Assembly: GCA_002397275.1 (NCBI GenBank)
Contig: DHAA01000044.1
Coordinates: forward strand, 1 to 9,052
Direction of reading: 5' to 3'
DNA length: 9,052 nucleotides
Source: Thermacetogenium sp. UBA4966
GTDB taxonomy: Bacteria > Bacillota > DSM-12270 > Thermacetogeniales > Thermacetogeniaceae
Shown: piece after piece, positions 5,677-9,052 of the stretch
How the letters are laid out: each line of letters begins with the position of its first letter
Position numbering within the stretch: position 1 is the first letter of the stretch
Translations under genes and position numbers: made by a program
The notes under the pieces: model-generated
The model's database searches: none
The model's input: only the letters and a program-made list of their open reading frames with translations
Told to the model about the DNA's origin: nothing

Positions 5677-6474
5677 TTACCGCGCTTCAACAGAATTTTT
5701 ATGTTTTACCATTTCCCGCAGTCTATGCAATTTCTCAAATTGGGCTGTAAAGCCGTCCCACATTTCACCGATCAGATAGACTTCCGGTAAAGCGGCCAGC
5801 TCTTCTGTGACAAGATGAAAATCAATATTCCCCTTCCCCGGCGCCAGGTGACCGTCATTTGATCCATCGTTATCATTTATATGGAAGTAATGGCCGCCTG
5901 CTCTTCTGATCCATCGCTCCGGCTTAGTTTCGCTCATACAGTTGCAGTGCCCGATATCGATGCAGCTTGAAATCTGGGGAGAATCCAGCGCTTCCAGCAG
6001 TTTGGCAAAAGTCTCAGGCAGTTTATCATAAACATTCTCCAGCAGAATGGTTACCCCGCAGTCTTTGATCTTCCGCAAGAAGGCATCCCAAAAAAGCACA
6101 TTTACATCCAGCCACAGCTGATCGTACTTGTCATAGCCTGTAGTCGTATCATAGAAAGAATGGATAACCAGCCGGCGTACTCCCAGCTTCTCTGCGGCAG
6201 TAACAGCCTGCAGGTACCTTAATTCGGCCACGCCTTTCACCTTTCGGTCAATACTGGTGGGCACAAGGTTGAGGTAAGGCCCATGCATGGTGACTTCCCC
6301 GGTAAAACCGGAAAGCATACCCCTGTAATCCTCGATAATATCCGTATTTTCCAGGCTATCCGGCATGATGAAATCCTGCAGTTCCAAAACATCAAAACTC
6401 TCCACACAAAAATCCCAATCCTTAAGAAATCTTTGTTTATAAGCTCCGACTCCCAATTTTACCTTTTCCATCAA
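5677..6474 (-). CDS. Sugar phosphate isomerase/epimerase-like TIM-barrel protein (AP endonuclease 2 family)
   Basis: The protein has 265 residues, usual for single-domain members of the xylose-isomerase-like TIM-barrel family. Probable metal and substrate residues occur in the expected order: His64 (MHGPY), His105 (IHSF), Glu146 (LLENVY), Asp173 and His176 (CIDIGHCN), His198 (YFHIND), His209 (DGHLAPGKG) and Glu237 (IGEMW). Members isomerise or epimerise sugars and related polyols with a divalent metal, while endonuclease IV cleaves abasic sites; the short length and general pattern favour an isomerase. Start choice is uncertain: TTG 6474 is eight bases after AAGGA, whereas ATG 6471 is eleven away. 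It heads the operon with the flavoprotein, which may hint at joint action on one small molecule, but no pathway can be named. Confidence 0.87.
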   Translation of the reverse strand: MMEKVKLGVGAYKQRFLKDWDFCVESFDVLELQDFIMPDSLENTDIIEDYRGMLSGFTGEVTMHGPYLNLVPTSIDRKVKGVAELRYLQAVTAAEKLGVRRLVIHSFYDTTTGYDKYDQLWLDVNVLFWDAFLRKIKDCGVTILLENVYDKLPETFAKLLEALDSPQISSCIDIGHCNCMSETKPERWIRRAGGHYFHINDNDGSNDGHLAPGKGNIDFHLVTEELAALPEVYLIGEMWDGFTAQFEKLHRLREMVKHKNSVEAR

Positions 6475-6557
6475 TTAATCTGTCCTTCCTGGCACTGTTT
6501 TTTTATATTTAACCAGCGATTCTTTCTATTCTTCGTCGAAGCATAATAAAAAACCTG

Positions 6558-6654
6558 CCGATATTCGCCGACTCCGTTTCTGATATACCATTATCCCCCT
6601 TAGTCGGTAATTAACCGCTGGTATCGGTTATTAATTTCCGCTATCATATATGAT
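6558..6654. promoter_or_regulatory. Cluster of direct and inverted repeats in a divergent promoter region
   Basis: Between two divergent genes lie CGGTAATTAA (6605-6614) and CGGTTATTAA (6625-6634), exactly 20 bases apart. Nested inverted pairs are CCGATA (6558-6563) with TATCGG (6622-6627), and CCGACT (6568-6573) with AGTCGG (6602-6607). A perfect 12-base palindrome ATCATATATGAT occupies 6643-6654 and contains a TATGAT that could be a -10 for the rightward gene. No matching -35 is clear. The arrangement fits regulator binding, but the protein is unknown. Confidence 0.45.
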
Positions 6655-6698
6655 GAGCGAAAGTGATTACTACAAACTTGTGGAGGAGGAAAGATAAT

Positions 6699-6986
6699 AT
6701 GCGTTATAAGGACTCGGTTGAAGACAAAGTTCACAGCAAACTCTCGGGCAGGTTACAGGGAATTTATACCCTGTTCGGGCAAGTCCCCGACGTGTTGGAA
6801 GATGTGTGGATCGCTGTCGCCCAGAAAGACGATGCCCGAGCAGAACTGGCAATCAGCAAGCTGCCGCAAGAGAACCAGTTTATCCTCAAATACGAGGAAG
6901 CTATCCCCAATTGCGGTGATTGGGAAAAATGTGCCGTGGTTTTGGACAAGTCGGACGAGCGGCGGGAACTCATGCGCTGTTGGTAA
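6699..6986 (+). CDS. Uncharacterised small acidic protein
   Basis: I do not recognise this 95-residue protein. ATG 6699 is chosen because GGAGGAGG (6682-6689) lies nine bases upstream. The product has no signal peptide or membrane segment and is rich in Asp and Glu (EDVWIAVAQKDDARAEL, DKSDERREL). It contains two cysteines and ends in RCW. Directly after the TAA, the next forward frame continues through 7062 with a coding-like tail (KIGVLELAEEEIRRLPSLNY), so the original gene may have been longer and lost its end by a small indel. It is alone on its strand, with a repeat-rich region upstream and a stem-loop downstream. Confidence 0.7.
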   Translation: MRYKDSVEDKVHSKLSGRLQGIYTLFGQVPDVLEDVWIAVAQKDDARAELAISKLPQENQFILKYEEAIPNCGDWEKCAVVLDKSDERRELMRCW

Positions 6987-7062
6987 GGATGGGCAAGGAA
7001 AAATTGGCGTGTTAGAGTTGGCCGAGGAGGAGATCCGTAGGTTGCCATCTCTTAACTATTGA

Positions 7063-7100
7063 GGAGTGACCAGCATGAACTAATCATGAACGGCCACTCC
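7063..7100 (+). terminator. Stem-loop, possible terminator between convergent genes
   Basis: GGAGTG-A-CC (7063-7071) pairs with GG-C-CACTCC (7092-7100) with one mismatch. An inner helix CATGA/TCATG (7074-7078, 7084-7088) is separated from it by short unpaired bases. It lies between the 95-residue gene and the oppositely oriented lipoprotein gene, where a shared terminator is expected. The following T content is weak on both strands, so efficiency is doubtful. Confidence 0.4.
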
Positions 7101-7115
7101 CCTTATTAGCTAATT

Positions 7116-7631
7116 CTACTCAAGTTCAAAAATAGCTTGTCCAAATCCTAAAAAATTGGGTTCGAAAATCAGTTCTAGGCCAGCGGCTGTGCTTGGCACC
7201 TCGAAGGCTACTTCTCCCCTCATTTTTCTCCCTGGACCTAACTCGCCGTCAAGACCTGTTTTAGAGTCCTCGGTTATTGTTATGGTGTAGTTATATCCTT
7301 CGCTGTCCGCCATTTTGAACATAAGCATTGAGCTTAAAGATTCTGATTTATCGCTTAAATTCTCGATTGTGCAGTCTGCGATCTTATATATATTTCCTTC
7401 CGCTGGCTTAAGGAATTCGCCCCCCACAGAATCCTTGATGTTGTTGACTGTGATGACCAATTCCCCCATTTCTACACGTTCCCCGACTTTGAACTTTTCT
7501 ACTTGCTTCTCAGCGCCGTCTCCTGAGTTTGTCGACTTTTTGGGCGTCGTTGTCTCAGCAGAGCATCCTGAAAGCAATCCGATAAACATAAGGCAAAAGA
7601 TCAAGATAAAAATATTCCTTACGCGCCTCAT
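7116..7631 (-). CDS. DUF4352-type lipoprotein
   Basis: This is a 171-residue exported lipoprotein. The N-terminus MRRVRNIF is positively charged, followed by a hydrophobic core and the lipobox LSGC with Cys23 as the lipidated residue. A short Ser/Thr/Lys linker leads to a DUF4352-like immunoglobulin-type domain (about 45-171): KVGERVEMGELVITVNNIKD, EGNIYKIADCTIENLSDKSES, and ELGPGRKMRGEVAFEVPSTA. That succession of motifs is characteristic. The molecular role of the family is not well defined; it acts at the outer face of the membrane. The start at 7631 is fixed by AAGGAGGT (7638-7645) six bases upstream, although the frame is open back to 7757. Upstream on the same strand is a transposase-like remnant and then a small membrane protein gene. 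Confidence 0.88.
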   Translation of the reverse strand: MRRVRNIFILIFCLMFIGLLSGCSAETTTPKKSTNSGDGAEKQVEKFKVGERVEMGELVITVNNIKDSVGGEFLKPAEGNIYKIADCTIENLSDKSESLSSMLMFKMADSEGYNYTITITEDSKTGLDGELGPGRKMRGEVAFEVPSTAAGLELIFEPNFLGFGQAIFELE

Positions 7632-7739
7632 CTTTGTACCTCCTTGTATACTATGAGCAGCGACCGATTTAGAGGATAATTTCCAATTCGGTTGAGGCTC
7701 ATTTTGATTTTGATCTTTGAAAATAATAGCTGAACAACA

Positions 7740-7915
7740 CCGTTTACCTTCCGGCAATCTGGACAGCAGCGGCTCAGGCTTAAGAGAATACCTGTACCAT
7801 CAATAGCCGCAGGAATACCTTTTTCCTGCCTGTTCGGTTCAAAAAATGTGAATTTATAAGGATTAAGCCCTTGAGCAATTAAGTGCGGAATTTCTAAGTA
7901 TTGTGAAGGACTTAG
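7740..7915 (-). pseudogene. Transposase-like coding remnant
   Basis: The stretch between the membrane protein gene and the lipoprotein gene has an open minus-strand frame without its own start. It reads protein-like sequence: SQYLEIPHLIAQGLNPYKF, FEPNRQEKGIPAAIDGTGI, and a zinc-ribbon-like RCCPDC. The style (a basic-aromatic stretch, then A-I-D-G-T, then CPxC and NG) recalls the N-terminal part of some DDE transposases, but I cannot name the family and did not search. Resemblance fades after about 7740; the frame stays open to a TGA overlapping the lipoprotein start (7628-7630). A 5' part and the catalytic domain are missing. It probably marks an old insertion between two formerly closer genes. 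Confidence 0.42.
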
Positions 7916-8274
7916 CTATTTATATATTCTTGCTTTTTATAAGTAATCGTGGCAATCAGGAAGATTACCGCAAAAATTAAGCAGATTACGCCCCATACAA
8001 TCAGATCCTTGTAGATACCGTGAGCAGTCAGCCCGATAATGCCTGCCAGCGTATAAAAGATCAGGCAAACAATGCCACCGCCTTTGCTATTTCTGGCTGC
8101 AATGGCTACAATACCAGCAATAAGCATAAGAACTGCGACAAATATTCCAGCGCCTCCGCTGGTACCTCCCTCATTCGCCAAAGCGTCGCCGACAGAAGCC
8201 GCGCAGGACTGGAACAGAACGACAAAAGTAAGTACAACGCTGATAATGCCGATAATCAGTTTTGCAGTTTTCAT
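7912..8274 (-). CDS. Small four-helix membrane protein
   Basis: A 120-residue integral membrane protein with four predicted helices: about residues 4-26 (LIIGIISVVLTFVVLF), 43-60, 67-85 and 92-111. A small Gly-rich loop (GGTSGGAG) precedes helix 2, a positively charged RNSKGGG lies between helices 2 and 3, and a short charged tail KKQEYINS ends it. It resembles a conserved Firmicutes family beginning MKTAKLIIGIIS with FQSCAA at the end of helix 1, of unknown function. FQSC is not a proper lipobox. ATG 8274 is preferred to ATG 8289 because GGGAGGGAG precedes it. DUF4352 lipoproteins are plausible functional neighbours, one of which is encoded downstream here, although a remnant now separates the two genes. 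Confidence 0.83.
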   Translation of the reverse strand: MKTAKLIIGIISVVLTFVVLFQSCAASVGDALANEGGTSGGAGIFVAVLMLIAGIVAIAARNSKGGGIVCLIFYTLAGIIGLTAHGIYKDLIVWGVICLIFAVIFLIATITYKKQEYINS

Positions 8275-8316
8275 TTTACTCCCTCCCATGTTGACTTATA
8301 ATTCTCGTTTTACATG

Positions 8317-8332
8317 CTCTTGCAGGCAAGAG
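8317..8332. promoter_or_regulatory. Operator-like 16-bp palindrome upstream of the membrane protein gene
   Basis: CTCTTGC-AG-GCAAGAG has perfect seven-base arms and a two-base centre. It lies about 43-58 bases before the membrane-protein start, a typical place for a dimeric repressor to bind. A weak TATAAG sits at 8295-8300 on the minus strand, without a convincing -35. The HTH protein encoded just upstream is one candidate binder, by position only. Confidence 0.45.
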
Positions 8333-8438
8333 GATATTCGCAACCCAACCTGGCTCCCGCTTCCGCTATCCACTTTCGTTATCCCCCCTTTTGCCAATTG
8401 CTATTTGCTGATTACAATTAGCATTATAGAGAGATTCC

Positions 8439-8468
8439 AAAAGATTTTTCCCGTAGATCACGGGAAAA
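8439..8468 (-). terminator. Terminator of the HTH gene
   Basis: A perfect nine-base stem, TTTTCCCGT (8446-8454) with ACGGGAAAA (8460-8468), has a five-base loop. It starts right at the HTH stop codon. On the minus strand it is followed by ATCTTTT, an acceptable T tract, so it should separate the HTH gene from the membrane protein gene. Confidence 0.65.
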
Positions 8469-8915
8469 TCAACCGGCGCTGCAGCTGAGCTCCGCTTCAC
8501 CTTGTTCCGATAACCATTCGTTGACGGTATCCACCGAGGAAACTCCTTTATTGATCGCAATGATGAGGATAGCGTCTCTTTTTTTCTTTGGGTATAACGC
8601 TGCCAGACCGTAAAGCGCCAAAGCCCTCTGCGTCTCCTTTAAGGTCATGCCTATTGCAATAAAAATCCGAAGCAGCTTGTCCCTGTCTGTTGTATGCGTT
8701 TCGCCGCTCAATAGTTTATATCCATACTTCTGTGGCAGGTCTGCCTTTTGGAATATATCCTGCCTCTTTAGCTTTTTCCGGCTTATGATAGAGTCCATGT
8801 AGGCGGGAAACCCGCACAGCTGACCCGCAAGGTATTTGTTGTTGAATTGTTCGATATCCTCTTTTTCGGCGTTCCTTAGAACTTTCATGAGATGGGCGGT
8901 GCTGTCTTTTTCCAT
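8469..8915 (-). CDS. XRE-like helix-turn-helix protein
   Basis: This is a 148-residue soluble protein. An XRE-like HTH spans about 37-95: AYMDSIISRKKLKRQDIFQKADL, the recognition segment PQKYGYKLLSGETHTTDRDK, then LLRIFIAIGMTLKETQRAL. A helical C-terminal part follows (ALYPKKKRDAILIIAINKGV, VNEWLSEQGE). The same layout, with LYPKxKRDAIL and an N/K-G-x-S ending, occurs in a Firmicutes family of small regulators that I recall from signalling loci; this was not searched. It may bind DNA as a dimer or act as a regulatory adaptor. ATG 8915 is chosen because GGAG lies six bases upstream. An in-frame extension to 9008 lacks such a site and crosses a promoter-like region. Confidence 0.82.
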   Translation of the reverse strand: MEKDSTAHLMKVLRNAEKEDIEQFNNKYLAGQLCGFPAYMDSIISRKKLKRQDIFQKADLPQKYGYKLLSGETHTTDRDKLLRIFIAIGMTLKETQRALALYGLAALYPKKKRDAILIIAINKGVSSVDTVNEWLSEQGEAELSCSAG

Positions 8916-8955
8916 GGCATTCTCCATTTTACAATCAGAGGAAATGTATGGTGAT

Positions 8956-8972
8956 ATTATAGATTTATTATA
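8956..8972 (-). promoter_or_regulatory. Candidate -10 elements upstream of the HTH gene
   Basis: Two perfect TATAAT hexamers occur on the minus strand (complements of 8956-8961 and 8967-8972), about 40-57 bases before the HTH start. Neither has a good -35 at 16-18 bases, so the promoter is uncertain. Confidence 0.35.
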
Positions 8973-9052
8973 TCTTTTGCCCATTTTGTATAGCCCCCAG
9001 GCAGGCATACATTATTGATATATCGAAGAAAATCTTTAAGCCACCGTTTTGA

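Noticed and set aside
5292..5750. Plus-strand open frame of 152 codons opposite the flavoprotein gene
   Set aside because: Shadow of the flavoprotein and isomerase-like genes, which carry clear family motifs on the other strand.
1..9052. CRISPR array, rRNA or replication origin
   Set aside because: No regularly spaced repeats of suitable length, no rRNA-like segment and no iteron or DnaA-box cluster were seen.

Overview
The window looks like a piece of a mid-GC Firmicutes chromosome, possibly a clostridial or Negativicutes-type organism. The evidence is strong AGGAGG-type ribosome binding sites, a tRNA gene with encoded CCA, a DUF4352-type lipoprotein, a YkuD L,D-transpeptidase with peptidoglycan-binding domains, and a LigD-type ligase remnant. 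No species can be named from the sequence alone.

The left part (1 to about 2570) reads as the right end of an integrated mobile element. From left to right it holds an 11-codon lysine-rich mini-ORF, a 58-residue protein and a GNAT-fold acetyltransferase-like protein, all tightly coupled and very AT-rich. A good terminator follows, then a promoter, an excisionase-like HTH gene and a tyrosine integrase whose start overlaps the excisionase. The integrase runs up to the 3' end of a tRNA-Val(GAC) gene on the opposite strand, which is the classical attachment-site arrangement. The small-protein/GNAT pair is probably cargo, and its organisation (small gene first, overlapping second gene, element end) resembles a toxin-antitoxin or defence module. 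The acetyltransferase gene appears to start at ATT (280), set by a near-perfect Shine-Dalgarno inside the upstream gene.

From 2571 rightwards the sequence looks like host chromosome. tRNA-Val has its own strong promoter and terminator. Next come a decayed LigD-type ATP-dependent DNA ligase, with an internal deletion that removes the catalytic lysine region plus a separate frameshift, and a secreted L,D-transpeptidase. A minus-strand two-gene operon follows, encoding a TIM-barrel sugar-phosphate isomerase-like protein and a geranylgeranyl-reductase-family flavoprotein. A repeat-rich divergent intergenic region then leads into an unrecognised 95-residue gene.

The right end is all minus strand: a helix-turn-helix protein, a four-helix small membrane protein, a remnant of a transposase-like coding sequence, and a DUF4352 lipoprotein. 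No rRNA, CRISPR array or intact insertion sequence is present. No stretch longer than about 300 bases lacks a gene or gene remnant.
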